A DNA stretch of 51,939 nucleotides from Streptomyces sp. S3(2020) (GCF_013044505.1 NZ_JABERD010000056.1:1-51939), one strand, 5' to 3'. Numbered from the stretch's first letter, positions 1 through 8,593 are shown. Notes: a model not told the origin generated them from the letters alone. Program-made: numbers and translations.

Positions 1-1467
1 CGGCCCCGCCGGCTTCGTCGAGAAGCCTCGCTGGAAGACCGCCTCCGCATGCGCCGGATCCACGCCCCCGCCCGTGTCGGAGACGCGCAGGATCAGCTCG
101 TCGGCCTGCGTGTACGCGGTCACCGTCACTCGCGCGCCCACGCTGCCCTGCGCCGCGTCCACGGCGTTGTCGATCAGGTTGCCGAGGATCGTCACGAGGT
201 CCCGCGGGGGCAGGGACGGCGGCAGCAGGCCGTCGTCGAGGCGGCTGTCCTCCGACACCACCAGCTCGACGCCCCGCTCGTTCGCCTGGGCCGTCTTGCC
301 GAGCAGCAGAGCCGCCAGCACCGGTTCGCTCACCGCCGCCACCACCTGGTCGGTGAGCGCCTGGGCCAGCTCCAGTTCCGCCGTCGCGAAGTCCACCGCC
401 TCCTCCGCGCGGCCCAGTTCGATCAGTGAGACGACCGTGTGGAGACGGTTCGCCGCCTCGTGCGCCTGCGAGCGCAGCGCCTGGGTGAAGCCGCGCTCGG
501 AGTTCAACTCGCCCATCAGGGACTGGAGTTCGGTCACATCGCGCAGGGTCACGACCGTGCCCCGGCGGTCTCCTCCGGACACCGGTGACGTGTTGATCAC
601 CAGGACCCGGTCCGCCGTCAGCTGCACCTCGTCCACCCGCGGCTCCGACGCCAGCAGCGCACCCGTCAGGGGCGCGGGCAGACCCAGTTCCGCCACCGAG
701 CGGCCCATCACGTCGTCGGCCACACCGAGCAGTTCCCGGCCGCCGTCGTTGATCAGCGCCACCCGGTACTGCCCGTCCAGCATCAGCAACCCCTCGCGCA
801 CCGCGTGCAACGCGGCCTGGTGGTAGTCGTGCATATGGCTGAGCTCGGTCGCGTTCATGTTGTGGGTGTGGCGGCGCAGACGGGCGTTGATGACGTACGT
901 GCCCACCGCGCCGAGCGCCAGCGCACCGCCCGCGACCCCGAGCAGCGCGGTCAGCTGGCCCTGCACCCGCTGGCTGATCGCCTCGACCCTGATCCCGGCG
1001 CTGACCAGGCCGACGACCTTGTCGCCCTCCTTGATCGGGGTGACCGCGCGGACGGAACGGCCCAGGGTGCCCTTGTAGGTCTCGGTGAAGGACTTACCCG
1101 CCAGTGCGGGGGTGATGTGACCGAGGAACTTGCGGCCGATCTCGTCCTTGTTCGGGTGGGTCCAGCGGATGCCGTCGAGGTTCATGATCGTGACGAAGTC
1201 GACCTCCGCGTCGTTCATCACCCGCAGCGCGTACGGCTGGAGCCGCGCCGAGGGGTCGGACGTGGCGATCGCCTCCCGGACCGACGGGGAGTCCGCGACC
1301 GTACGCGCCACCGCCATCGCCTGGCGGCCTGCCGCCTCCTCCGCCTGGCTGCGGTCGCTGACGTAGGTGAACAGGGCGTACCCGGCGACGAGCACCGCTA
1401 TGAGCACGGCCTGCATGCCGAAGAGCTGGCCGGCCAGGCTGCGGGGTCTCGGGACAGGGATGCGCAT
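1..1467 (-). CDS. Sensor histidine kinase, DcuS/CitA type (3' end outside window)
   Basis: Membrane sensor kinase, probably sensing an external carboxylate. The 489 codons in view start at ATG 1465-1467 and run off the left edge. Order of parts: a membrane segment at about residues 12-30, an extracellular sensor of about 130 residues with MNLDGIRWTHPNKDEIG (typical of CitA/DcuS sensors), a second membrane segment (LLGVAGGALALGAVG), a PAS domain, a dimerisation region containing SQAHEAANRLHTVVSLIELG with the likely phospho-accepting His, and an ATPase domain with NLIDNAVDAA (N box) and the beginning of the G box, GFSTKPAG. It is divergent from a C4-dicarboxylate carrier, so control of that carrier is the obvious inference. 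The partner response regulator is expected just outside the window, downstream of this gene. Family call is firm; the ligand is inferred. Confidence 0.93.
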   Translation of the reverse strand, partial: MRIPVPRPRSLAGQLFGMQAVLIAVLVAGYALFTYVSDRSQAEEAAGRQAMAVARTVADSPSVREAIATSDPSARLQPYALRVMNDAEVDFVTIMNLDGIRWTHPNKDEIGRKFLGHITPALAGKSFTETYKGTLGRSVRAVTPIKEGDKVVGLVSAGIRVEAISQRVQGQLTALLGVAGGALALGAVGTYVINARLRRHTHNMNATELSHMHDYHQAALHAVREGLLMLDGQYRVALINDGGRELLGVADDVMGRSVAELGLPAPLTGALLASEPRVDEVQLTADRVLVINTSPVSGGDRRGTVVTLRDVTELQSLMGELNSERGFTQALRSQAHEAANRLHTVVSLIELGRAEEAVDFATAELELAQALTDQVVAAVSEPVLAALLLGKTAQANERGVELVVSEDSRLDDGLLPPSLPPRDLVTILGNLIDNAVDAAQGSVGARVTVTAYTQADELILRVSDTGGGVDPAHAEAVFQRGFSTKPAGP

Positions 1468-1619
1468 GTCGTCAGTGTGCCTCCGAGGTTAAGTGTGAAC
1501 TAAATGAACGGAAGGGTGACCGCCCTCACAGGGCGGGAGATAGTCACGGCATTCCTCTAAAGCCCGGACGTGAGCCGCACGCCGGTGACAACCGACGAAG
1601 ACGTCAAAGGAGGGCAGCC
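1468..1619. promoter_or_regulatory. Divergent control region, kinase / dicarboxylate carrier
   Basis: A 152-nt gap between two divergent starts. It holds a spaced direct repeat TGAACTAAATGAAC (about 1496-1509) and a perfect 7-bp inverted repeat CCGCCCT-CAC-AGGGCGG at 1520-1536. The carrier has a strong ribosome binding site, AAAGGAGG at about 1606-1613. No clear -35/-10 pair stands out. The repeats are candidates for response-regulator binding; this is inference. Confidence 0.45.
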
Positions 1620-3002
1620 GTGGCCGCCAGCACCCCCGAGACCGCACCTGCCGCGCCCGCCAAGCGGGACCGCACCCACTATCTGTACATCGCGGTGATC
1701 GTCGCGGTCGCCCTCGGTATCGGCGTCGGCATGATCGCGCCGGACTTCGCCGTCGAGCTGAAGCCGATCGGCACCGGCTTCGTGAGCCTGATCAAGATGA
1801 TGATCTCGCCGATCATCTTCTGCACGATCGTGCTCGGTATCGGTTCGGTACGGAAGGCCGCCAAGGTCGGTGCCGTCGGTGGTATCGCGCTCGCCTACTT
1901 CATGGTCATGTCGCTGGTCGCGCTGGGTATCGGCCTGATCGTCGGCAACCTCCTGGACCCGGGCACCGGCCTCGCGGTGACCGACGCGGTCAAGGACGTC
2001 GGCCACGCGCAGGTCGACGCGGAGGCCAAGGACACCACCGAGTTCCTGCTCGGCATCATCCCGACCACGATGGTCTCCGCGTTCACCGAGGGCGAGGTCC
2101 TCCAGACCCTGCTCATCGCGCTGCTCGCCGGGTTCGCGCTCCAGGCCATGGGCTCCGCCGGTGCGCCGGTCCTGCGGGGTGTCGAGCACATCCAGCGCCT
2201 CGTCTTCCGCATCCTCGGCATGATCATGTGGGCCGCGCCGATCGGTGCCTTCGGTGCCATCGCCGCCGTCGTCGGCTCGGCCGGCGTGGACGCGCTCAAG
2301 GATCTCGCCATCCTGATGCTGGGCTTCTACACCACCTGCGTCCTCTTCGTCTTCATCGTGCTCGGCGCGCTGCTGCGGGTGGTCGCGGGGATGAACATCC
2401 TCACGCTCTTCAAGTACCTCGGCCGTGAGTTCCTGCTGATCCTGTCGACCTCCTCCTCCGAGTCCGCGCTGCCGCGGCTCATCGCGAAGATGGAGCACCT
2501 CGGTGTCAGCAAGCCCGTCGTCGGCATCACCGTCCCGACCGGCTACTCCTTCAACCTCGACGGCACCATGATCTACATGACCATGGCCTCGCTGTTCATC
2601 GCCGACGCCATGGGTACGCCGATGTCGATCGGTGAGCAGATCCCGCTGCTGCTCTTCCTGTTCGTCGCCTCGAAGGGCGCCGCCGGTGTCACCGGCGCCG
2701 GTCTGGCCACGCTGGCCGGCGGTCTCCAGTCGCACAAGCCGGCCCTGGTGGACGGCATCGGCCTCATCGTCGGCATCGACCGCTTCATGAGCGAGGCCCG
2801 CGCCCTCACCAACTTCGCGGGCAACGCCGTCGCCACGGTCCTGATCGGCACCTGGACCAAGGAGATCGACCGCGAGCGCGTCGACCAGGTCCTCGGCGGC
2901 CACTTCCCGTTCGACGAGAAGACCCTCCTCGACGACGGCCACGGGGCCGCTGCCGCGGAGGTGCCGGAGCAGGGCGGCGAGAAGGAACTTGCGAAGGCGT
3001 AG
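1620..3002 (+). CDS. dctA: C4-dicarboxylate/proton symporter, DctA family (DAACS)
   Basis: Imports succinate, fumarate or malate (possibly glutamate or aspartate) with cations across the cytoplasmic membrane. 460 aa, the normal length of the family. Many hydrophobic segments are visible. The family's hallmark stretches are present: the serine-rich hairpin STSSSESALPRLIAKMEHLG at about residues 278-297, the unwound helix PTGYSFNLDGTMIYMT at about 307-322 (the N-x-D motif that coordinates cation and substrate), and the second hairpin KGAAGVTGAG. The start is GTG 1620, placed six bases after AAAGGAGG. The last about 35 residues are acidic and probably cytoplasmic. It is divergent from the DcuS-like kinase, which fits induction by an external dicarboxylate. 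Exact substrate is not decided by sequence. Confidence 0.92.
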   Translation: MAASTPETAPAAPAKRDRTHYLYIAVIVAVALGIGVGMIAPDFAVELKPIGTGFVSLIKMMISPIIFCTIVLGIGSVRKAAKVGAVGGIALAYFMVMSLVALGIGLIVGNLLDPGTGLAVTDAVKDVGHAQVDAEAKDTTEFLLGIIPTTMVSAFTEGEVLQTLLIALLAGFALQAMGSAGAPVLRGVEHIQRLVFRILGMIMWAAPIGAFGAIAAVVGSAGVDALKDLAILMLGFYTTCVLFVFIVLGALLRVVAGMNILTLFKYLGREFLLILSTSSSESALPRLIAKMEHLGVSKPVVGITVPTGYSFNLDGTMIYMTMASLFIADAMGTPMSIGEQIPLLLFLFVASKGAAGVTGAGLATLAGGLQSHKPALVDGIGLIVGIDRFMSEARALTNFAGNAVATVLIGTWTKEIDRERVDQVLGGHFPFDEKTLLDDGHGAAAAEVPEQGGEKELAKA

Positions 3003-3047
3003 AGCTGAGGCCCAGAGCCGAGGCCCGGTCCCGCGAGGGCACAGACT

Positions 3048-3087
3048 CCGGGCGGCTGAGTTGCTCCCCCGTCGCTCAGCCGCCCGG
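3048..3087. terminator. Hairpin terminator between convergent genes
   Basis: Perfect 13-bp stem CCGGGCGGCTGAG (3048-3060) with CTCAGCCGCCCGG (3075-3087) and a 14-nt loop, in the gap between the convergent carrier and TetR genes. It can serve both directions. There is no long T tract, as is common in Streptomyces. Confidence 0.75.
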
Positions 3088-3110
3088 GCAACGCTCCGAG
3101 GCAGTACAGC

Positions 3111-3728
3111 TCAATCGCTCAGCTTCGCCACCAGCTCGGTGGCACGAGAGGCGGGTACGCCCGCCGCGGTCAGTACGGTGACCGCGGCGGAGCGGCCCGC
3201 CTCTTCGGCTGCCAGGAGGCCGTCGTTCACCGCCTCCATCACCGCGAACACCAGCTGTTCATGGACGTACGCCAGAGCCGGCGCGGGCAGTGGGGAGGTG
3301 AACGCGCCCTCCTCCAGACCGCGCCGCAGCAGCTCCTCGCTGGACTCGCGCACCGGTGCCAGACGTTCCCGGATGCCCTGCGTCGTCACGCTGCGCTGGG
3401 CCAGCGCGACCAGGATGCGGTAGCGGTCGGCGACCTCCCAGACGGCCAGCGTGGATCCGGCCAGCGCCTGAGCCGGTTCCTCCAGGCCCTCGCGGCCCGC
3501 CGCGTGCGCGGCCGCCACCGCCTCCACGGCTCCGTCGACGAGCGTGCTCATCAGCGCCTCACGGCTGGGGAAGTGCCCGTACACGGTTCGCCGTACGACT
3601 CCCGCGGCGCGCGCGATCTGGTCCATGGACGCGTCGGGATCGCGCAGCAGCTCGGCGAGGGCCACGTCGAGGATGCGGCGGCGGTTGGCGTCGGCGCGGC
3701 TGGTGTTACCCGTGGTCATGGCTGCCAT
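3111..3728 (-). CDS. TetR-family transcriptional regulator
   Basis: DNA-binding repressor of 205 aa, the usual TetR length. The N-terminal helix-turn-helix is at about residues 14-57 (RILDVALAELL, then SMDQIARAAGVVRRTVYGHF). The C-terminal ligand-binding part is alanine-rich helices without a recognisable specificity. The start chosen is ATG at 3726-3728, preceded by GGAGAAGG at good spacing. A second ATG three codons later (3717-3719) is possible. The reading frame extends further upstream, but that part would run through the operator palindromes and has no ribosome site. It is divergent from a lipoprotein gene with two strong dyads between them, so autoregulation and control of the lipoprotein are likely. 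Confidence 0.9.
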   Translation of the reverse strand: MAAMTTGNTSRADANRRRILDVALAELLRDPDASMDQIARAAGVVRRTVYGHFPSREALMSTLVDGAVEAVAAAHAAGREGLEEPAQALAGSTLAVWEVADRYRILVALAQRSVTTQGIRERLAPVRESSEELLRRGLEEGAFTSPLPAPALAYVHEQLVFAVMEAVNDGLLAAEEAGRSAAVTVLTAAGVPASRATELVAKLSD

Positions 3729-3749
3729 TGTGCCTTCTCCCGTATGGAC

Positions 3750-3812
3750 TTGCACTGCACTGTGCAATATGTGCGCATGGTGCCGCGTTGCATAGATGCA
3801 CAGCGTTGTGCA
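3750..3812. promoter_or_regulatory. Two dyad operators, probable TetR binding sites
   Basis: TTGCAC-TGCACT-GTGCAA (3750-3767) is a perfect 6+6 inverted repeat. TGCACA-GCGT-TGTGCA (3797-3812) is a second perfect 6+6 repeat, followed by A so that its right half also reads TGTGCAA. Both use the same half site TTGCAC/GTGCAA. The region between (3768-3796) has further partial copies (ATGTGCGCAT, TTGCAT). The array sits between the divergent TetR gene and the lipoprotein gene. Confidence 0.72.
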
Positions 3813-3853
3813 AGCGTGGGATCCGCAGACGATCCAGCGACCGGGAAGAGCAC

Positions 3854-4468
3854 ATGCGTACCACTGTGACCAGGGCCGGACGGGCGTCCGCCGCCCTGGC
3901 CGGGGTGTTGTTCGCCGCCGGATGCGGCGGCGCCGAAGCACCCTCCGCCTCGGCCACCTCCGCCTCGGCCGCCTCCTCCCCGGCGTCCTTCGGTCAGGAG
4001 GCGGTGCGGGCGGACGTGGAGAAGGCCGTCGCGGCCGCCGGGCTGCCGAAGGGCGGGACGGAGGCGGGGTATCCCGACGGCGGCGGTCTTTCGGCCGGTG
4101 CGGCGACCGCCGAGGAGCGGCGGAAGGTGGCCGCCCTCATCGCCCGGCTGTCACCCTGCGTGGTCCTGTGGTCGCCGGACGGCAAGGCGTCCTTCTCCAC
4201 GAACGACCCCGCCGGGGCGCGTCGCACGTTCGACGCCGTGCTGTCCGGCCTGGAGGCGCGGGACTGGGGACGGGCCCAGCCGTTCACGGAGGCGCCGGTC
4301 GGAGACGACGGGACCCACGTCGTGGCCACCTACGAGAAGCGGGGCTGGACGCTCCACGCCCGGCACAGCGACCTGGGGTCCCGGAGCCTCACCAGCGTCA
4401 TGGCCACGGAAGACGACTGCTTCAACCGGGTCACCGACGAGGAGCGGGCCCTGCTCGACGCCGCCTGA
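3854..4468 (+). CDS. Putative secreted lipoprotein, function unknown
   Basis: 204 aa. The N terminus has a basic start, a hydrophobic stretch and a lipobox (LFAAGC, Cys at about residue 24), then a Ser/Ala-rich linker, so it should be a lipid-anchored outer-face protein. The mature part has two cysteines that could pair (in SPCVVLW and EDDCFNR). No enzyme motif is visible. It starts at ATG 3854 after GGGAAGAG. The long upstream frame was rejected because it crosses the TetR operators. Likely controlled by the divergent TetR regulator. Confidence 0.8.
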   Translation: MRTTVTRAGRASAALAGVLFAAGCGGAEAPSASATSASAASSPASFGQEAVRADVEKAVAAAGLPKGGTEAGYPDGGGLSAGAATAEERRKVAALIARLSPCVVLWSPDGKASFSTNDPAGARRTFDAVLSGLEARDWGRAQPFTEAPVGDDGTHVVATYEKRGWTLHARHSDLGSRSLTSVMATEDDCFNRVTDEERALLDAA

Positions 4469-4521
4469 GTGACGCCTTCCGCCCCTTTCCGGTCTGTTCA
4501 CGACCACTTGCCCCAAATGCT

Positions 4522-4550
4522 TTGACCCGCGGCCCGCCGGGGCGCAGGCT
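4522..4550 (+). promoter_or_regulatory. Housekeeping-type promoter for the AAA ATPase gene
   Basis: TTGACC (4522-4527), a 17-nt spacer and CAGGCT (4545-4550) closely resemble a Streptomyces HrdB promoter (TTGACA-N17/18-TAGGCT type). The start of transcription would be near 4557, giving a leader of about 36 nt before ATG 4593. Confidence 0.5.
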
Positions 4551-4592
4551 GGAGAACCTCGGTGCGTACGGCGGAGCGACGCGGAGGCGGAC

Positions 4593-6218
4593 ATGGGGGA
4601 ACCCGGTGGGGCGGAGATCCTCAGCAACGACGAGTACAAGGCGAGGTACGGGGAGGGCCGCGAGCCCTCGCCCCTTTCGCTCGACCGGGTCAACGAGCTG
4701 TTCTACGAGTTCCTCACGGCGGTCGCCCGTCCCAAGCGGACCGACGCCGACGGCAGCCGAGACCTCGCCAAGCGGCTCCGTGACCACCTGGGCTCGGCGC
4801 CGACGGACCGCCCGGTGGTGAAGGCGGCGTACGCCTCCTTCGACCTGCCCAACGTCCACCTCGCCCTGGAGCGCTGGTTCGCCGCGGCCGGCCGGACCCA
4901 CGAACTGATCGGCATGAGGGGCGCCCAGCACCACGGCGAACTCACCCTCGGCGACATCATCGAAGCCGCCGACCGCTACGACCGGTTCGTGATCGGCGCC
5001 GTCGACTACGCCCACCTGCCCGTCTCCCCGGACGAGGAACTGGCCTGTGTCTCCTGCGGGTTCTACCTCGGCGCCGAGGGCGACGAACGGTTCGCCGTCC
5101 TGCTGCGCGGCCCGCAGGACGAGTACGGGCGCAACAAGGTCGAACTCGAAGTCCTCGCCTCGGAGAAGGAGTTCGGGGACCGCTTCCTCGCCGAGATCGA
5201 CTCGCTCCTGCGCGAGCACAACGTCTTCCGCGGCCAGGTCCTCTCCTTCGAGGGCTCGGAGTTCGGCCACGGTCTCGGCCCGTTCCGCTTCCACCGCCGG
5301 CCCGACCTGACCCGTACCGACATCGTGCTGCCGGCCGGACTCCTGGAGCGGGTGGAGCGCCAGGTCGTGGGCGTGGCCCGGCGCCGCGAACAGCTCCGCG
5401 CGGCCGGCCAGCATCTGCGCCGGGGCCTGCTGCTGTACGGCCCGCCCGGCACCGGCAAGACGCACACGATCCGCTATCTCCTCTCCCACCTCCCGCAGTT
5501 CACGGTGGTGGTCCTGTCCGGCGAGAGCATCGGGGCCATCGGCCCGGCCTGCGCCCTGGCCCGGATGCTCCAGCCGGCCCTCGTCGTCCTGGAGGACTGC
5601 GACCTCATCGCCGAGTCCCGCGACTACGGCGGCGGCGAACAGCCCCTGCTCTTCCAGGTGCTGAACGAGATGGACGGCCTCGGCGACGACGCCGACGTGA
5701 CCTTCCTCCTCACCACCAACCGCGCCGACCTCCTCGAACCCGCCCTCGTGCAGCGCCCCGGCCGGGTCGACCTCGCCGTCGAGATCCCGCTCCCGGACGC
5801 CGCGGGCCGCCGAGCCCTGCTGGCGCTGTACGGGGGCGGACTCGACCTCGGGAAGGAGATCGCCGAGGAGGTGGTGGTCCGTACGGAGGGCACGACGGCT
5901 TCCTTCACCAAGGAGCTCGTACGGCGTTCCGTGCTGATCGCCGCCGAACGGGAGTCGGCGCGCACGGAACCGCGGGACGTCCGCGAGGCCCTCGACGAAC
6001 TGCTGTCCGACGGAGACCGGCTCACCCGGCGGCTGCTGGGGGTGCGGGGTGCCGAGGACATCGAGGACGAGGACTGGATGGGCGGCGACGAGGGCGATGA
6101 CGGGGGCGACGACGAGGGCGGCCGGGTACGGGTCGTCAGGGACCTGCGTCCGGGGCCCGGTCTGCACCCGCGGTATCCGGGGATGCCTCCCGGCCGCTAC
6201 GACCCGCCGCTGCGCTGA
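4593..6218 (+). CDS. AAA-family ATPase with a long uncharacterised N-terminal domain
   Basis: 541 aa. The C-terminal half is a single AAA module: Walker A GPPGTGKT (residues 283-290), Walker B LVVLEDCD (330-337), sensor-1 TTNR (374-377) and the arginine-finger region QRPGRVDLAVEIPLPD (387-402). The pattern is closest to the Bcs1/CDC48-like branch. The first about 240 residues match nothing I recognise; they include an ACVSCGFYLG segment (151-160) and look globular. The tail (about 480-541) is very acidic and then Gly/Pro/Arg-rich. There is no membrane segment, so it is probably a soluble remodelling ATPase. No partner gene is obvious: the next gene is convergent and overlaps its last 22 bases. 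The start ATG 4593 follows GCGGAGG. Substrate and role are unknown. Confidence 0.85.
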   Translation: MGEPGGAEILSNDEYKARYGEGREPSPLSLDRVNELFYEFLTAVARPKRTDADGSRDLAKRLRDHLGSAPTDRPVVKAAYASFDLPNVHLALERWFAAAGRTHELIGMRGAQHHGELTLGDIIEAADRYDRFVIGAVDYAHLPVSPDEELACVSCGFYLGAEGDERFAVLLRGPQDEYGRNKVELEVLASEKEFGDRFLAEIDSLLREHNVFRGQVLSFEGSEFGHGLGPFRFHRRPDLTRTDIVLPAGLLERVERQVVGVARRREQLRAAGQHLRRGLLLYGPPGTGKTHTIRYLLSHLPQFTVVVLSGESIGAIGPACALARMLQPALVVLEDCDLIAESRDYGGGEQPLLFQVLNEMDGLGDDADVTFLLTTNRADLLEPALVQRPGRVDLAVEIPLPDAAGRRALLALYGGGLDLGKEIAEEVVVRTEGTTASFTKELVRRSVLIAAERESARTEPRDVREALDELLSDGDRLTRRLLGVRGAEDIEDEDWMGGDEGDDGGDDEGGRVRVVRDLRPGPGLHPRYPGMPPGRYDPPLR

Positions 6219-7093
6219 CCGTCCAGCCGCGCCAGCTCCCGTGCGCCCAGCACGAGGTCCGCCGCACCCGCCGAGTCCCGGATGGTCTCCGGCCTGCTCG
6301 CCCCCGGAATCGGGATCACGGTCGGGGACTTCGCCAACAGCCAGGCCAGACAGACCTGTTGGGCACTCACCCCGCGCTCGGCCGCGACCTCGTGGAAGGC
6401 GCCGAAGCGGCCCGCTCCCGGCAGCCGCGACGGCCCGTCCAGCGCGCTGCGCGAGATACCGCCCAGCGGACTCCACGGCAGGAACGCCAGACCGAGCTCC
6501 GCGCAGAGCCGCAGTTCGGCCTCGCTGTCGCGCACCGCGGGCGAGTACCGGTTCTGCACCGACACCAGCCGCTCACCGAGGATCGCGCGGGCCGTACGGA
6601 TCTGCTCCCCGTCGGTGTTGGAGATCCCGGCGAGGCGGATCTTGCCCGCGTCGAGCAGCTCCCGCAGCGCGCCGACCGACTCCTCGAAGGGCACGGCAGG
6701 GTCGGGCTTGTGCAGCTGGTAGAGGCCGATCGCCTCGACGCCGAGCCGCTTCAGGGAGCCCTCGGCGGCCCGCTTCAGCCGGTGCGGGTCGCCCGTCACC
6801 GTCCAGCTGCCGTCGGCCGGGCGGCCCCGGCCGCCCTTCGTCGTCACCAGCACCTCGGACGTGTCGCCGCCGTACGTGGCGAGGGCGCGGGCCACCAGCA
6901 GCTCGTTGTGGCCGGGCTCGGCGCCGGGCAGATGGTACGAGTCCGCCGTGTCCAGCAGGGTGACGCCCGCCTCCAGCGCCGCGTGCACGGTGGCCAGCGC
7001 CCGCCGCTCGTCCGGGCGGCCCTCCAGGGACAGTGGCATCGCGCCCAGCCCGACGGCACTCACCCGCAGATCGCCGAGTGTGCGGTACCGCAT
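6197..7093 (-). CDS. Aldo/keto reductase
   Basis: NADPH-dependent oxidoreductase of 298 aa with the family's (beta/alpha)8 pattern. The catalytic tetrad is visible: Asp48, Tyr53 (LLDTADSY), Lys86 (VTTKGGRG) and His128 (LYQLHKPD). The NADP-binding end has IPIPGASRPETI. It follows the epimerase gene with a single base between stop and start (TGA-C-ATG), so the two are translated together. It converges with the AAA ATPase gene, overlapping by 22 bases. The natural substrate cannot be read from the sequence. Confidence 0.92.
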   Translation of the reverse strand: MRYRTLGDLRVSAVGLGAMPLSLEGRPDERRALATVHAALEAGVTLLDTADSYHLPGAEPGHNELLVARALATYGGDTSEVLVTTKGGRGRPADGSWTVTGDPHRLKRAAEGSLKRLGVEAIGLYQLHKPDPAVPFEESVGALRELLDAGKIRLAGISNTDGEQIRTARAILGERLVSVQNRYSPAVRDSEAELRLCAELGLAFLPWSPLGGISRSALDGPSRLPGAGRFGAFHEVAAERGVSAQQVCLAWLLAKSPTVIPIPGASRPETIRDSAGAADLVLGARELARLDGQRSGGS

Positions 7094-7094
7094 G

Positions 7095-8015
7095 TCAGTC
7101 GCCGTCCTTCCCGAGGGTCTCGGCGATCGCCGTGGGCAGCCACCGCCGTACGTCGCCGAAGGAGAAACCGAGCCGCGTGGCGCGGGAGTTGTCCATGCCG
7201 TAGGAGCGGGTGAAGGAGAACGGCGAGACCTCGCCGACCTCGACGAGCTGGAGCACGACCTTGCCCCGGGGCAGGTGCGCGGTCACCGCCTCGCACAGCT
7301 CGACGGTGCTCAGCAGGCCGTGGGAGGCCGCGTTGACCGGGCCCGTGAACTCCTCGCCGGCCGCCCAGGCGAGGAAGTCGGCGATCTCCTCGACATGGAT
7401 GTAGGTGGCGGGCTGGTTCGAGAAGGGCACCGCGATCGGCTCGCCGGTGCGGATGCGGGAGGCGTAGTGGCCGAGGCGTCCCGTGAAGTCGTCGTCCCCG
7501 CCCAGCACATGGGCCACGCGGACGGCCGTGTACGGGAGGTCCGGCGCGGCCGCGAACACCGCCTCCGCCTGCCGCTTGCCCTCGCCGTAGTGGGACTCCA
7601 GGAACTCCGGGTCGTCCCAGGGGAGTTCGACATCGACCGACACCGTCAGCGGGTCGACGGCGTCCTCCCGTACGAGCGCGATGGAGTCCTCGTACTCGTA
7701 CACCTCGACCGTCGACGTCATCACATAGCGTCCGGTGCGCCCCGCGAAGACCCGGCGGGCGGTCTCCGCCTGGCGCGGGGTGTAGCAGACCTGGTCGACG
7801 ACGACGTCGAACCGGCGTGAACCGAGCGCGTCCGTCAGGGACTTCTCGTCGTTCCGGTCGGCGACCACATGGGTCGCGCCCGGCGGTGCCGGCGAGGATC
7901 CCCGGTTCAGTACGGTCACGCGGTTCCCGGCGGCCAGCAGCCGCGCGACGAGCCGCTTGCCGACATAGCGGTTGCCGCCGATGACCAGTATCTCCCGTGC
8001 CTTTTCCATGACCAT
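7095..8015 (-). CDS. NAD-dependent epimerase/dehydratase-like protein (SDR)
   Basis: 306-aa atypical short-chain dehydrogenase. It has an N-terminal nucleotide site ILVIGGNRYVGK and a catalytic Y-x3-K (HYGEGK). The glycine motif GGxxxxGK resembles isoflavone-reductase or chloroplast-RNA-binding-type members rather than classic sugar epimerases. The start chosen is ATG 8013-8015 (GGGAGAATT just upstream); a second ATG two codons later (8007-8009) is possible. First gene of a two-gene unit with the aldo/keto reductase. Divergent from the Lrp-type regulator with only 39 bases between starts, so one regulatory site would cover both promoters. Confidence 0.85.
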   Translation of the reverse strand: MVMEKAREILVIGGNRYVGKRLVARLLAAGNRVTVLNRGSSPAPPGATHVVADRNDEKSLTDALGSRRFDVVVDQVCYTPRQAETARRVFAGRTGRYVMTSTVEVYEYEDSIALVREDAVDPLTVSVDVELPWDDPEFLESHYGEGKRQAEAVFAAAPDLPYTAVRVAHVLGGDDDFTGRLGHYASRIRTGEPIAVPFSNQPATYIHVEEIADFLAWAAGEEFTGPVNAASHGLLSTVELCEAVTAHLPRGKVVLQLVEVGEVSPFSFTRSYGMDNSRATRLGFSFGDVRRWLPTAIAETLGKDGD

Positions 8016-8054
8016 AATTCTCCCGGCGTACATCCACGTTCTGAAGGGGGAACC

Positions 8055-8564
8055 ATGGGAGTTCAGGCAGCCGCACCAAAAGAACCTCGGCATCTGCGCG
8101 CCAGCGCCGATGAAACCTCGGTGGCCTTCGACGCGCTGGACCGGCAGATCCTGGAGCTCCTCCAGAGCGACGGCCGGATCAGGCTGAGCGAGCTGGGACG
8201 CCGGGTGCGGCTGAGTCCGGCGGCGGTCACCGAGCGGGTACGACGGTTGGAGGCGGCGGGCGTGATCAGCGGCTACGGCGCCCATGTCGCCCCCGCCCGG
8301 CTCGGCTACGGCATCCAGGCGTTCATCCGGGTCAGTCCGCACGGCGGCTACAGCCTCAAGCACCCGAGGACCCTGGAGCTGATCCAACGCCCGGAGATCA
8401 CCGAGGTGCACCACGTGGTCGGCGAGGACTGCTGGATCCTCAAGGTCGCCGTCCGCGACACGGTCCATCTGGAGGAGGTCCTCGAAGCGGTCTCCGCGCT
8501 CGGCCGCACGACCACCTCGATCGTGCTCACCTCTCCCGTGGAGCGCAAACCCCTGTTGCCTTGA
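8055..8564 (+). CDS. Lrp/AsnC-family transcriptional regulator
   Basis: 169 aa with an N-terminal AsnC helix-turn-helix at about residues 26-66 (LDRQILELLQSDGRIRLSEL, then LSPAAVTERVRRLEAAGVI) and a C-terminal RAM/AsnC ligand-binding domain. Members sense amino acids and often control a divergent neighbour; here that is the epimerase/reductase pair. Start ATG 8055 follows AAGGGGGAACC. The first 24 residues before the helix-turn-helix are an extra, probably flexible, extension. The stop codon lies inside the dyad that precedes the merR-like gene. Confidence 0.92.
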   Translation: MGVQAAAPKEPRHLRASADETSVAFDALDRQILELLQSDGRIRLSELGRRVRLSPAAVTERVRRLEAAGVISGYGAHVAPARLGYGIQAFIRVSPHGGYSLKHPRTLELIQRPEITEVHHVVGEDCWILKVAVRDTVHLEEVLEAVSALGRTTTSIVLTSPVERKPLLP

Positions 8565-8578
8565 CGTCGGGGTCAAGG
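8559..8578 (+). promoter_or_regulatory. MerR-type operator/promoter
   Basis: CCTTGACGTCGGGGTCAAGG is a perfect 7+7 inverted repeat with a 6-nt centre, containing a -35-like TTGACG. A 19-nt spacer then leads to TCGTAC at 8586-8591. The long spacer with a dyad in it is what MerR-family activators use to untwist promoters. The start of transcription would fall at or next to ATG 8594, so the message may be leaderless. Confidence 0.6.
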
Positions 8579-8593
8579 CTTACGTTCGTACGC

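Noticed and set aside
1557..2942. Long minus-strand frame opposite the dicarboxylate carrier
   Set aside because: Low-complexity Asp/Arg/Gly-rich translation typical of antisense shadows in high-GC DNA; the plus strand encodes a clear carrier.
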